DNA from: Pteria penguin
Lineage: Eukaryota > Mollusca > Bivalvia > Pterioida > Pteriidae
Length of the DNA stretch: 64,000 bases
Direction: 5' to 3'
Assembly (NCBI GenBank): GCA_035048485.1
Contig: CM068585.1
Location: forward strand, 18,594,501 to 18,658,500
Shown: in pieces, positions 63,635-64,000 of the stretch
How positions within the stretch are numbered: the stretch's first letter is position 1
Layout: each line of letters begins with the position of its first letter
The notes under the pieces: generated by a model
Told to the model about the DNA's origin: nothing
The model's database searches: none
The model's input: the letters and a program-made list of their open reading frames with translations, nothing else
Translations under genes and position numbers: made by a program

Positions 63635-64000
63635 CAGGTCCATGTTTGATGTGACAGGTTATCTTTATGTCCATGTTTGGTGTGATATGTCATCTTAACA
63701 CCTATGTTTGGTGTGATAGGTCATCTTCAGGTCCATGTTTGATGTGACAGGTTATCTTTATGTCCATGTTTGGTGTGATATGTCATCTTAACACCTATGT
63801 TTGGTGTGATAGGTCATCTTCAGGTTCATGTTTGATGTGACAGGTTATCTTTATGTCCATGTTTGGTGTGATATGTCATCTTAACACCTATGTTTGGTGT
63901 GATAGGTCATCTTCAGGTCCATGTTTGATGTGACAGGTTATCTTTATGTCCATGTTTGGTGTGATATGTCATCTTAACACCTATGTTTGGTGTGATAGGT
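63635..64000. repeat. 93-bp higher-order repeat (3 x 31 bp)
   Basis: GATGTGACAGGTTATCTTTA, GTGATATGTCATCTTAACAC and GTGATAGGTCATCTTCAGG units repeat as a trio at 63648, 63741, 63834 and 63927, almost without change, up to the window end. Confidence 0.88.

Larger units (their letters stand above)
58478..64000. repeat. 31-bp satellite array running off the window
   Basis: About 178 units of GGTCATCTTCAGGTCCATGT + TTGGTGTGATA with point variants (GATGCGACAT, GGCGTGATA, GGTATGACA). Most units contain AGGTCA-TCTTC-AGGTC. Variants are shared in blocks, so the array has higher-order structure. Rare units have a one- or two-base indel or a GGGACATCTTCACATCC insertion (58858, 60768). The apparent ORFs are artefacts of the repeat. 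The array may extend well beyond the window. Confidence 0.95.

Noticed and set aside
58478..64000. Regular repeats resembling a CRISPR array
   Set aside because: There are no unique spacers; units are contiguous with shared variants, and the context is a eukaryotic genome.

Overview
The window looks like a piece of an animal nuclear genome, most likely a bivalve mollusc. The evidence is: intron-containing genes with GT-AG junctions; an HSP70 of the HSPA12 type and a protein resembling the mitochondria-eating protein (SPATA18/Mieap), both families common in bivalves; tRNA-derived SINEs with CAAC-type tails; AT-rich DNA; and a very high load of short palindromic transposons and minisatellites. 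I see no rRNA gene, no free-standing tRNA gene, no CRISPR array and no bacterial-type operon.

Layout. 1-9.3 kb: mostly repeats and intron-like DNA. Four exon-like blocks on the minus strand (5747 down to 1071) join in compatible phases into a 135-codon reading frame of unknown function; a possible 5' leader exon lies near 9249. 3.0-6.8 kb holds several MITE-like elements. 9.4-18.1 kb: non-coding, with foldback elements, a SINE, one isolated short ORF (17816-18124) and a cluster of very short palindromic insertions. 18.2-24.4 kb: three head-to-tail copies of a 2.0-2.2 kb AT-rich unit, followed by three tandem copies of a 13-bp-stem hairpin. 24.8-25.5 kb: more of the same short palindromes. 27.2-34.2 kb: minisatellites (about 26, 39 and 71 bp), a SINE inserted into the 39-bp array, a 68-base poly-C tract and dispersed repeats. 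34.2-40.3 kb: SINEs, nested MITEs and simple repeats.

Genes. 40343-44363 (minus) is a five-exon Mieap-like gene of 428 codons. 51773-57759 (plus) is a four-exon HSPA12-like gene of 622 codons with an intact set of actin-type ATPase motifs. Between them lie three minisatellites and SINE pieces. From 58.48 kb to the end the window is one continuous 31-bp satellite with nested higher-order repeats.

The two recognisable genes could both belong to stress responses (mitochondrial quality control and chaperone-like ATPase), but nothing in the sequence shows that they work together; they are convergent neither in position nor in regulation. The most unusual content is in the repeats: a family of 18-56 bp palindromic insertions flanked by 7-bp target duplications, a 33-bp SINE-head insertion with an 11-bp duplication, and the 2-kb array.
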